Of a stretch of DNA of 20,036 bases, positions 6,569 to 13,845 are shown piece by piece. The translations under genes and the position numbers were made by a program. The DNA is taken from positions 1 through 20,036 of the IMG/VR virus record IMGVR_UViG_3300042891_001526; one strand, given 5' to 3'. This DNA comes from a virus. A model generated the notes under the pieces. It saw nothing but the letters and a program-made list of their open reading frames with translations. It had not been told where the DNA came from and made no database searches. Numbering within the stretch: the first letter of the stretch is position 1; each line of letters starts with the position of its first letter.

Positions 6569-8695
6569 ATGCAACAAACTCAATCTGTTGATGTATCAAG
6601 CGCTGCGAAACAAGCTAACGCTAACTTAGCTGCAATCAACACTTATGCACAAACCTCAAAGGACCAAAAAAAATTAAGAAGACAAGCTGGAAATTCCAAA
6701 CAACCTTCATCTGAAAAAGTATCAAATCAACTTGATAAAATTTCAAAACAACAAAAAAGGTTCCAAAGAAACGTTCCAACTTCGATGGGTCAGATGTTAG
6801 ATTTGATTGGTCTCACAAGTGGGAGTAGTGGAAATACAAACAATTACGTAAGAAGATTAATATTACAAACTGCGGTTAAATCTGAACCTGAAATAAAAAA
6901 CATTATCAAGGAAGCCGCACTGAAAGGATTGGGTTGCACATCTGAACAAAAATATCAGGGTGTTCCAGCATCAACCTTCAGTCTAACACCTTTAGACTTA
7001 TTACCAGCAGGTAGCACAATATCAATCCCGGTTCAAAATTTAGATTTAGTTAGTTTAGCGAGTGGAATGTTAAAACAAAATTTTGACCAACCAGTTGGTT
7101 CGATTTTCTACGAACAAGATACTCCGAATGTTAATGACGGTGTCTATAAGCCATATGCGGGAAAAGACCCATTTCCAATGAATAAGGAACTGAATATGTT
7201 GATTTCAACACCTAATCAGTCTTTCCACCAAACTTTTGGAAAGTTCTATCAAGGAACTAGTGGTCAATACTTGATGGATATACAATACCAAAGAACAAAT
7301 GAATTTGGTGTGTTCGGTGATTTTTTCAAAGTAGCTCTAATTGATAGAAGTGGTGCACAAACACCAAATCAATTATCAACAACAGGAAACACTGTTGGTG
7401 AATTTTTAAGTGATTACTTTGATACAATTAAACTTTTTGACACTCAAAATTTAACCACACAGATTATGCAATTTTTGTTTCGGTTTGTTAGTAAACAAGC
7501 TGGATTAGGGTCAGGTGAGATTGCACAAAGTTCTAAATTTTACTTAATTGCTCAAAGAATTTTGGGTCTGTGTTTTGATTCGAGAAGAGAGATTGACGTT
7601 AGTGGTGTTTCTAAAGTTGCGGAACTTGACGGTATTGATGATAGTTTTTTCGAATTAACAGACGTTGATTTGAGAAATCTTGATTTAGAAATTTCTAACG
7701 TCCAAAATGGTGTAATTGAGTTAGTAGATTGTAATAATGTAAAATTACCAATCAACTCAGCAAATATAACAGCTCAACTTGTTGACTTGGGTGCAAAACT
7801 AAGTGGACTAACTACTGACCAACAGGTAACTGCAATTGAAAATATTCTTGACAGTGTAACTCAAAACCCAAATTGGAAATTATACACAAACAGTAATTTC
7901 AACGCATCTGGTGCTATAGGTAGAAATTTAATTCAAAATATTGCTTTAGCCGTCGCAAGCGCAGCCCTTAGTCCTAAAGTTTTATTACCGATTATGGTCA
8001 TGTCAAATGTTGTGGAAAAAACAGCAATTAACAACTATAACACCGCAGTCGGAAGTGCAAATACTCAAATTCAGTCAGCAACAACAACTAACAGTCAGGT
8101 GAATAACATTGTTACAGATGCCACATCTTTTTTAAAAAAATTCAAAAAATTTAGTATTGAAGTTATTTCCAAAATTGGGGCAATTTTCTTACGAACGTTG
8201 TTCGAACTTCTTAAGAAAGATATCTTAGGTTTGTTAGGTGCAATTATTGAAGATATTTCCAACTCAGAACGAAAGAAGAAATATAAGAAGATATTAAGAT
8301 TAGTTGGTATTGCAACCCAACTTGCCGGTGAAATTATTAGAGGTTTAGATGATTATAGAAAGTGTAAATCACTTTTGGATGAGATTAATAATATCATAGA
8401 CATTATAAACGGATTACCAAGAAAAAGGTCAAAAATACCTGTAGTTTTAGCAATTTTATCGGATTTCTTACCAGGTGAATCACCTGAAAGAGCAACAATA
8501 AATGGTATAAAATACATGCAGGAATTGGGTATACCAACGGGACCTTTGCCTGACGGTTCTCCGAATATATCAATTCAAGCTTTATTAGCCAGTCAAAAGG
8601 GTGATAAAGATGAACAAGCAGAAAATGGAGTTTCTGATAGTTTTATTGTGCCGAGTAAACAGGGGACACCAAGAATTGTAACATTACCAAGATAA
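6569..8695 (+). CDS. Large putative baseplate/tail structural protein (708 aa)
   Basis: I cannot assign it to a named family. The N-terminal 80 residues are Gln/Lys/Ser-rich and polar, as in flexible assembly tails. The middle (about 90-430) looks mixed alpha/beta. Residues about 440-500 contain a hydrophobic, Ala-rich helix (NIALAVASAALSPKVLLPIM), and about 525-610 another hydrophobic helical region (IGAIFLRTLFELLKK, LLGAIIEDI). Such internal hydrophobic helices are seen in tape-measure or hub proteins. The gene sits between a coiled-coil protein and the gp5-like OB-fold protein, so a baseplate or hub role is inferred from position. GAGGTAAT just before its ATG is one of the few Shine-Dalgarno-like stretches in the window, although it lies within the previous gene's last codons. 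Confidence 0.7.
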   Translation: MQQTQSVDVSSAAKQANANLAAINTYAQTSKDQKKLRRQAGNSKQPSSEKVSNQLDKISKQQKRFQRNVPTSMGQMLDLIGLTSGSSGNTNNYVRRLILQTAVKSEPEIKNIIKEAALKGLGCTSEQKYQGVPASTFSLTPLDLLPAGSTISIPVQNLDLVSLASGMLKQNFDQPVGSIFYEQDTPNVNDGVYKPYAGKDPFPMNKELNMLISTPNQSFHQTFGKFYQGTSGQYLMDIQYQRTNEFGVFGDFFKVALIDRSGAQTPNQLSTTGNTVGEFLSDYFDTIKLFDTQNLTTQIMQFLFRFVSKQAGLGSGEIAQSSKFYLIAQRILGLCFDSRREIDVSGVSKVAELDGIDDSFFELTDVDLRNLDLEISNVQNGVIELVDCNNVKLPINSANITAQLVDLGAKLSGLTTDQQVTAIENILDSVTQNPNWKLYTNSNFNASGAIGRNLIQNIALAVASAALSPKVLLPIMVMSNVVEKTAINNYNTAVGSANTQIQSATTTNSQVNNIVTDATSFLKKFKKFSIEVISKIGAIFLRTLFELLKKDILGLLGAIIEDISNSERKKKYKKILRLVGIATQLAGEIIRGLDDYRKCKSLLDEINNIIDIINGLPRKRSKIPVVLAILSDFLPGESPERATINGIKYMQELGIPTGPLPDGSPNISIQALLASQKGDKDEQAENGVSDSFIVPSKQGTPRIVTLPR

Positions 8696-8698
8696 ATT

Positions 8699-8902
8699 AT
8701 GGAAAGAAAAGAATTTGAAAATATCATCCAAACTTTAGGTGAATTGAAAAATTTACCGAACGCCAAATTAATCGAAATGATGGATAAGTTGAGCATAGAA
8801 TTTGAAGTAACAAAATCAAATATCATCAACACAACATATCATTTAGATAAAGTGGAAGACACTTATAATAGAATTTTAAAAGAATTTGATTCACGTAACT
8901 AA
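8699..8902 (+). CDS. Small helical protein of tail module (67 aa)
   Basis: 67 residues, unrecognised, predicted to be two or three amphipathic helices (EFENIIQTLGELKNL, NAKLIEMMDKLSIEFEV, YHLDKVEDTYNRILKEF). Its stop codon shares one base with the ATG of the gp5-like gene (TAATG at 8900-8904), and it begins 3 nt after the preceding structural gene, so it is co-translated with baseplate genes. It may be a small assembly factor or a minor hub component; nothing in the sequence decides this. Confidence 0.7.
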   Translation: MERKEFENIIQTLGELKNLPNAKLIEMMDKLSIEFEVTKSNIINTTYHLDKVEDTYNRILKEFDSRN

Positions 8903-10449
8903 TGAGTAGACCAATATTTTTTCAATGCGTAGTTATCGATAACCAAGACCCTTTGATGCTTGGAAGAGTTCGTGCTAGATTAAAAATTGATAATTACGAA
9001 GACATTATCAAATCGGTTGAAAATTGGGACCCTTTGAAAGACCCTTGGACTGCCAGAGACCCTTTCATATTTAATCCATTATTACCTTATTTCATATACC
9101 AAGTTCCTGAACTCAATGAAATCATTCAGATAATTTATGTCAATCGTGACTTCAAGTATCAGAACCAATATTATGTTCAAAATAATTTTTACTCTCCAAA
9201 CGCCGTATTCGACCAATACAACGTAGGAGGTGATAAATTTACGGGAACGGGAATGCAACTCAAGTCCCCACGTAATATCAAGAATTCAGATGGAACTTAC
9301 CCTAACAATTCTGAAGTCGGATTATATCCCGAGCCAGGTGATAACGCTATCTTAGGAAGAGGAAACGCCGATTTAATTATAAAGAAAACTGATGTTTTAT
9401 TACGTGCGGGAAAATATAAATCAATCCCACAATCAAACATTAATTTTACTGGAAATAATAAAAGAGCCTTTTTACAATTATCACAATTTGATAGAGTTAA
9501 AAAAAGTGCACCAAACAAGTCAGTAACAAAAACTTTTGAGGTTGTTGTTCAAGTCAAATACTTGGTTGAATGGGTTATCACAAATCCTGAAAACAATGCC
9601 GAGAAATTCTGTGGTGCGGTCTATCTTTATCAGTTGAAACCTGACACTCAAACAAATTCAAAACAACTTACTGTATCATCAGTGTTACCTGAAAATTTGA
9701 AGAATTTGGTTGCGTCTGAGTCATTTAACTCCAAGTCAAAATTAGATACAATACAATTTATAAATGACTTTATAAGGGCTTGTAACGATGGAACAACTAC
9801 AAGAACAGGAACAAGACTTTTCAGTGAAAATAATAACAAGTTTCCAATTTATTTCAGACCAAGTAACATAAGTTATGAGCAGTTAAATCCAGCTTTTGAC
9901 TTATCAAACTTCCAATCTGTATCATCTGCAGTATGTCCTCCAGGTCAAACTGAATCCATACAAAAAAATCTTTCTGAGATTTATGCGGGAATCAGATTAA
10001 ATCCAAATGACGAACCAGGTTTTGGTTTAATATGGAAAAAAAATACAGTAGGTGTGCCAACCAAAACTGAGATTGAAGAAATAGAACAACAAACATATGA
10101 AGCTGGTCCAACAACATTCGGAGCGTTAGGTTCAGATAAGTTATTTTTACTATCACATCTTTCTTCAATACCAGGGAAAAAAGTAATCAATTTTGATGGA
10201 ACTCTTTATGGTATTTCGGGTGAAACATTCTATAATGAAATCATTCCAAACACATCAAGTATGGTGAGAGGAGAAGAACTTTTAGAACTAATAAACCTAA
10301 TAGTTAGATTCCTTGTAACACATACCCACGCATATCCTGGATTACCACCAGTTCCCGTAACACAAGACGGAACATCCGTAAGTGATATCCTCACAGAACT
10401 ACAATTATCACTTAAAAAAATTCTAAATCAAAATATTCGTTTGAATTGA
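8902..10449 (+). CDS. Baseplate hub OB-fold protein, T4 gp5-like, without lysozyme domain
   Basis: 515 residues. The N-terminus FFQCVVIDNQDPLMLGRVRARL (about 6-27) matches the start of the gp5/VgrG OB-fold, where T4 gp5 reads GVVEDRMDPLKLGRVRVRV. DPWTARDPF, then a strand pair ending in IIQIIYVN (about 75-82), completes a probable OB barrel. T4 gp5 continues with a lysozyme domain; no lysozyme E-x(8)-D-x(5)-T pattern is seen here. Instead a long middle region of unknown fold is followed by a conserved-looking C-terminal block (GEELLELINLIVRFLVTHTH, then PGLPPVP). The gp5 trimer plugs the tail tube and carries the membrane-piercing needle in T4. The needle beta-helix repeats are not evident here, so the spike tip may be a separate gene. 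Confidence 0.78.
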   Translation: MSRPIFFQCVVIDNQDPLMLGRVRARLKIDNYEDIIKSVENWDPLKDPWTARDPFIFNPLLPYFIYQVPELNEIIQIIYVNRDFKYQNQYYVQNNFYSPNAVFDQYNVGGDKFTGTGMQLKSPRNIKNSDGTYPNNSEVGLYPEPGDNAILGRGNADLIIKKTDVLLRAGKYKSIPQSNINFTGNNKRAFLQLSQFDRVKKSAPNKSVTKTFEVVVQVKYLVEWVITNPENNAEKFCGAVYLYQLKPDTQTNSKQLTVSSVLPENLKNLVASESFNSKSKLDTIQFINDFIRACNDGTTTRTGTRLFSENNNKFPIYFRPSNISYEQLNPAFDLSNFQSVSSAVCPPGQTESIQKNLSEIYAGIRLNPNDEPGFGLIWKKNTVGVPTKTEIEEIEQQTYEAGPTTFGALGSDKLFLLSHLSSIPGKKVINFDGTLYGISGETFYNEIIPNTSSMVRGEELLELINLIVRFLVTHTHAYPGLPPVPVTQDGTSVSDILTELQLSLKKILNQNIRLN

Positions 10450-10457
10450 TATTTATA
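10450..10457 (+). promoter_or_regulatory. Candidate late promoter (TATTTATA)
   Basis: Exact octamer immediately after the TGA of the gp5-like gene, 10 nt before ATG 10468. The context ATATTTATAGATAAAATAG closely resembles the copy upstream of the minus-strand gene at 13540. Confidence 0.55.
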
Positions 10458-10467
10458 GATAAAATAG

Positions 10468-11970
10468 ATGTCAATTTTAAGGTCATATATCGACAAGAAC
10501 AATACGATTACTTCAAATACGTATGTTAACACCGCCAGAAATCCTGTAATGCAATTAAATTTCGGTGCATCAGACTTTGTTGTTCCGAACTTTGGTTTTA
10601 CAAGATATCTTTTTGATTTAGATTTAGCTCTTCTCAGAGATGATATCCAACAAGGAATTATCTCAACAGGTTGCACAAGTGCAATGACCCACACACTCAA
10701 GATGACAAATACATCATCTTTTGATACCGAACTGTTAAACACATTTATGTCTGATGAAAGAAGAAGAGCAACATCATTCGACTTAATCTTATTCAGAATC
10801 CCCAAAACTTCAGGAGATACAGGAAACCCACAATTTTGGGACGAAGGAGTTGGATATGATTATAATGACTTCAATATAAACAAAACATCTGCCACAGGAG
10901 GAATCGCCCCTCTCACATACGTCGATAGTAGGGCATATTCGACCCGTCCTTCCAATTGGTATCAAACTACCACAATAGATAATTGGTCTCAACCAGGGGT
11001 CTATAATAACCGAAATAACGGAGTGGTTAACTATTCAGGATTAACAATCATTACAAGACAACATTTTGACTTAGGTAATGAAGATATCAACATGGATATG
11101 ACCAATGAAATTAACGGTGTATTAAGTGGAAGTATTACAGGTGTCACAGGTTGGGGAATCGCATATGTTCCTGCTGTTGAAAACATTACAGGATTAACAG
11201 ACAGTTACAGTGTTGCGTTTTTCTCAAAATACACTCAGACATTCTATCAACCATATCTACTAACCACATACGACGATTTAATCCAAGATGATAGAAATCA
11301 ATTCCTTAAAAGCCAAGTAAATAAATTATACTTGTATGTTTATCAAAACGGTGATTTGGTTAATTTAGATTCATTACCTTATGTTACAATTGAAGATAGG
11401 GATGGTGTTGCAATAAATGGATTAACAGGTTTGACAACATGTTTAAGAACCAAAGGTGTTTATGAAGTTGTAATACCTAATTCTTTTACAAATTATCCAA
11501 CACCTTGTCTTTTTTATGATATTTGGTATGGATTGGAAATAAACGGACAACCATTACCAAATGTTCAAAATCAATTCGTTCTTCAACAATATACCGCAGG
11601 TATTCAAATTGGTTCTACATCTAAAGAACCTCAGAAATACGGATTTGATTTTTATGGTATATTACAAAATGAAAATATTCTTTCTTCAGATATTAGAAAA
11701 GTCGGTGTGACAATTAAAAAAGCATATACCGCACAACAAGTTCTATTAGATGTTTCGGCTTTTTATAGAGTATATGTTAAAGAAGGAACTACTGAGGTTC
11801 AAGTTCAAGATTGGACTCCAATCAATAGAACACCAAATGAATATTATTTTATGTTTAGTATGAGAGACAAAATACCAAATCAATATTATGTTGATATTCA
11901 AGTGAATACTAGTGGTGAGAAAGATACTTATAAAAAACAATTAACATTCCAAATCGTAAATAAAAAATGA
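10468..11970 (+). CDS. Putative virion structural protein, beta-rich (500 aa)
   Basis: Unrecognised as a family. The composition is rich in Thr, Asn, Tyr and Gly with few Lys, typical of phage tail, baseplate or fibre proteins. The segment about 97-180 (SFDLILFRIPK, WDEGVGYDYND, RPSNWYQTTTIDNW) resembles carbohydrate-binding or jelly-roll-type extracellular modules. The block IQDDRNQFLKSQVNKLYLY (about 272-290) divides it from a C-terminal half of probable beta-sandwich domains (VGVTIKKAYTAQQ, FYRVYVKEGTTEVQVQDW, PNQYYVDIQVNTSGEK). It follows its own TATTTATA element and overlaps the next gene by an ATGA junction (11967-11970). A wedge or fibre-attachment role is inferred from position after the baseplate hub. 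Confidence 0.72.
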   Translation: MSILRSYIDKNNTITSNTYVNTARNPVMQLNFGASDFVVPNFGFTRYLFDLDLALLRDDIQQGIISTGCTSAMTHTLKMTNTSSFDTELLNTFMSDERRRATSFDLILFRIPKTSGDTGNPQFWDEGVGYDYNDFNINKTSATGGIAPLTYVDSRAYSTRPSNWYQTTTIDNWSQPGVYNNRNNGVVNYSGLTIITRQHFDLGNEDINMDMTNEINGVLSGSITGVTGWGIAYVPAVENITGLTDSYSVAFFSKYTQTFYQPYLLTTYDDLIQDDRNQFLKSQVNKLYLYVYQNGDLVNLDSLPYVTIEDRDGVAINGLTGLTTCLRTKGVYEVVIPNSFTNYPTPCLFYDIWYGLEINGQPLPNVQNQFVLQQYTAGIQIGSTSKEPQKYGFDFYGILQNENILSSDIRKVGVTIKKAYTAQQVLLDVSAFYRVYVKEGTTEVQVQDWTPINRTPNEYYFMFSMRDKIPNQYYVDIQVNTSGEKDTYKKQLTFQIVNKK

Positions 11971-12431
11971 GTAAGGTAATTAGACTAACTGAAAAAGATA
12001 TTTCAAACTTAGTAAAAAAAGTATTGAATGAAGAACAAACGACAAACTACATGTTCTTTAGTAACTTAGAACAAATTAAAAGACAATGTGAGATGTTGTT
12101 AAAATTAGACCCTAATGTAGTTGATGGTATAATTCAAGACGGTCACGATTGGGCTGACGACCATGTTAGTGAAGCTAAAACTAGTATGGACCAAGTTTTT
12201 GATTTCATGATGAATGAAACAAAAAAACAAGATTCTTATGTTGATTTCGAAGATATTCAAGAAGGTAGAAAGAAAACAGGAACAAAGTTATGTGCAAGAG
12301 GAAAAACCGCAGCAAAATCTAAGTTTAAAGTTTACCCAAGTGCTTACGCAAATGGATATGCTGTTCAAGTTTGTAAAGGTAGAATGCCAGGATTAGACGG
12401 TAAAAAACATTGCTCAGGTTCCTATTGTTAA
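11967..12431 (+). CDS. Small basic Cys-containing head-associated protein with N-terminal tag
   Basis: 154 residues in two parts. The N-terminal tag VIRLTEKDISNLVKKVLNEE (4-23) is an amphipathic helix ending in L-N-E, a gp21-type cleavage site. The same pattern is found in the scaffold and in the minus-strand protein at 12848. A helical acidic middle follows. The C-terminal 50 residues are basic and Cys-containing: KLCARGKTAAKSKFKVYPSA at 107-126, then YANGYAVQVCKG, ending GKKHCSGSYC. From memory this C-terminal 'KLCARGKAAAK-x-KFKVYPSAYAN' block recurs in marine phages and viruses without known function. Four Cys and one His in it could bind metal or form disulfides. An internal, DNA-binding head protein delivered through its tag is my inference. 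Confidence 0.8.
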   Translation: MSKVIRLTEKDISNLVKKVLNEEQTTNYMFFSNLEQIKRQCEMLLKLDPNVVDGIIQDGHDWADDHVSEAKTSMDQVFDFMMNETKKQDSYVDFEDIQEGRKKTGTKLCARGKTAAKSKFKVYPSAYANGYAVQVCKGRMPGLDGKKHCSGSYC

Positions 12432-12455
12432 TTTGTTAATTTGCTATTATCTTTG
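12425..12455 (+). promoter_or_regulatory. Candidate Bacteroidota housekeeping-type promoter
   Basis: TATCTTTG at 12448-12455 matches the Bacteroidota -7 element TAnnTTTG. A TTG at 12425-12427 is 20 nt upstream, near the expected -33 position. The region also holds a tandem 8-bp repeat (TTGTTAAT twice, 12425-12440). ATG 12460 follows only 4 nt after the -7 box, so the transcript would be nearly leaderless. This gene has no TATTTATA element, so it may be expressed early by host sigma factor. Confidence 0.4.
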
Positions 12456-12459
12456 AAAA

Positions 12460-12870
12460 ATGGAAAACAAAGTTGTGGGTTATATCCCTCGTTTATTGTT
12501 TAAAGTATATCTAAATCTAAAAGAAAGATTTGACCCTACAATCCCCATACCAGAGGAGGAAAAAATTACTGTAGAGATATGTAAAAAGTTGATTGTTGAC
12601 CCCGAGTCTAAATTAACATTTGCACCAATATCAGGGAAAAGATTCATCAAAAACGAGAATAAAAACATGTTTGTTGTGATAGAAAGTCACACAATCAATT
12701 TAATAAATCACGTTTATAGTTATTCCGTATATCTCTCAAGTCAAAGTGACTACAAAGACATTACACAAAGTTTTGATGGAGTTTTAGAGAACAAAAGGCA
12801 ATTATTAGAAGATGAAATTAGAAGTAACATTCAACATTCTTTACAAACTATTTTGAAGAAACTTGATTAA
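12460..12870 (+). CDS. Hypothetical phage protein (136 aa)
   Basis: Not recognised. 136 residues, mixed alpha/beta, soluble: an N-terminal segment VVGYIPRLLFKVYLNLKERF, a proline-rich linker (DPTIPIPEEEK), a probable beta region (LTFAPISGKRF, MFVVIESHTINL) and a C-terminal helix (ENKRQLLEDEIRSNIQHSLQ). It is preceded by a host-like promoter rather than the phage octamer. Its last 23 bases overlap the end of the convergent gene on the minus strand, with no terminator between them, so the two transcripts would be antisense to each other at their 3' ends. Confidence 0.72.
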   Translation: MENKVVGYIPRLLFKVYLNLKERFDPTIPIPEEEKITVEICKKLIVDPESKLTFAPISGKRFIKNENKNMFVVIESHTINLINHVYSYSVYLSSQSDYKDITQSFDGVLENKRQLLEDEIRSNIQHSLQTILKKLD

Positions 12871-13540
12871 AATTTTCTCTAATAACTCTTCTTATAACAT
12901 CAGATAATTGTTCGTTCTTAGGTTTGTAATGGGTCATCTTTGGTTTATTTCCAGTTCCCACTTTTGGATTTGTTTTTTCCGCATTTCTTTTCTGTTGACA
13001 TGCAGACCTTTTTTCAGACGATGTCATCTTAGCTGCAACACCAACAGCTCTACATTTTGGATATCCCTTATCTTTTGCTTCAGGTCTTCCACAGGGAGGG
13101 TGTTTACCATTTTCTTTTCTACAAATATTAACCCATGGACCTTTAGGTTGGCTACTTCCTTTTGGTTTTTTCTTTGTTCCAAACCAAACGGCTAAGTCTT
13201 CTTTAAACAATTCTTCTTTTAAAGGTGACCCATCCATTGTTGGATTAAGCGCCGAACCCTCTTCATCATTTTGATTTGTATATGATTTTTTCTTTTCCAT
13301 GTTTTTTTTACTTATTTGTCTTGTTCTCTGTTCTATTTTTTTTCTTACTGAAGGAGGTTCCAAAAAATCTCCGTCAGCCTCTTGATATGCAAGTTGTGCG
13401 TTTGTATATTTGTAAAGTTGGTCTGTAAAAGGACCTAATTGGTCATCATTCCAAATTTGTGGAGATAATACTATCGGTCCGTTGAAAACTCCAGCATTAC
13501 TTGAACCAGTACCTTCTTTTATTCGTTTTTTATTCATCAT
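12848..13540 (-). CDS. Basic Cys-containing protein with C-terminal prohead-type tag
   Basis: 230 residues from ATG 13540. The frame extends 15 codons upstream to 13585, but that would cross the TATTTATA element at 13552-13559, so the shorter start (MMNKKRIKEG) is preferred. A Lys/Glu-rich middle is followed by the block WVNICRKENGKHPPCGRPEA, then YPKCRAVGVAAKMTSSEKR and SACQQKRNAEK. This is a basic Cys-containing module that I associate, from memory, with small viral proteins such as the DUF5872-type domain; the assignment is tentative. The C-terminus NEQLSDVIRRVIRENFNQ repeats the tag pattern ending in I-R-E. With the 154-residue protein at 11967 it forms a pair sharing both a Cys-basic domain style and the tag, but with the tag at opposite ends. 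Confidence 0.75.
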   Translation of the reverse strand: MMNKKRIKEGTGSSNAGVFNGPIVLSPQIWNDDQLGPFTDQLYKYTNAQLAYQEADGDFLEPPSVRKKIEQRTRQISKKNMEKKKSYTNQNDEEGSALNPTMDGSPLKEELFKEDLAVWFGTKKKPKGSSQPKGPWVNICRKENGKHPPCGRPEAKDKGYPKCRAVGVAAKMTSSEKRSACQQKRNAEKTNPKVGTGNKPKMTHYKPKNEQLSDVIRRVIRENFNQVSSK

Positions 13541-13551
13541 TATTATCTTAG

Positions 13552-13559
13552 TATAAATA
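13552..13559 (-). promoter_or_regulatory. Candidate late promoter in divergent gap (TATTTATA on minus strand)
   Basis: The octamer lies 11 nt upstream of ATG 13540 on the minus strand. Read on the plus strand it is TATAAATA, the exact T4 late consensus, 15 nt upstream of ATG 13575. The single 34-bp gap may therefore drive both divergent genes, though the other four copies argue that the TATTTATA orientation is the active one. Confidence 0.5.
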
Positions 13560-13574
13560 TCATCACATTTTATT

Positions 13575-13799
13575 ATGGAAAACAAAAAACAACCAATCGG
13601 AGAATTATTTGAGACAATTTCTTATTTCTCACCTAGTGACATATCAAATCTTATTGACGGTCTTAATGAAGAACAATCAGTTTATATGATTGGATTGGCA
13701 ATTAATATGTGTTATCAAAAAAATTTATTCACTCTAGAGGAGTCTGAAATAATCTCTAAGTCATTACGTGTTTTGAACGAAAGTCGATTATCTAAATAA
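13575..13799 (+). CDS. Small hypothetical phage protein (74 aa)
   Basis: Unrecognised, 74 residues, helical: PIGELFETISYFSPSDISNL, MIGLAINMCYQKN, EESEIISKSLRVLNESR. Residues 21-34 (SDISNLIDGLNEEQ) look very like the tag of the 154-residue protein at 11967 (DISNLVKKVLNEEQ) with one residue fewer, and the C-terminus also has V-L-N-E. The gene diverges from the Cys-basic gene and ends in the 5' arm of a strong bidirectional terminator, so it is a self-contained unit between the two blocks. Confidence 0.7.
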   Translation: MENKKQPIGELFETISYFSPSDISNLIDGLNEEQSVYMIGLAINMCYQKNLFTLEESEIISKSLRVLNESRLSK

Positions 13800-13827
13800 A
13801 AAAAGGTCCCCATAAGGGACCTTTTTT
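13799..13827. terminator. Bidirectional rho-independent terminator
   Basis: Arms A(6)GGTCCC (13799-13810) and GGGACCT(6) (13816-13827) form a 12-bp stem, six G/C-rich plus six A-T pairs, around the 5-nt loop CATAA. A U-tract follows the stem on both strands. It ends the plus-strand 74-residue gene and the minus-strand capsid operon, which converge here. Confidence 0.9.
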
Positions 13828-13845
13828 GTATCGTCAAAGAATAGA

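Noticed and set aside
13541-13585. N-terminal extension of the minus-strand Cys-basic gene to an ATG at 13585
   Set aside because: It would cross the TATTTATA element and overlap the divergent gene at 13575; MMNKKRIKEG at 13540 is the more likely start.
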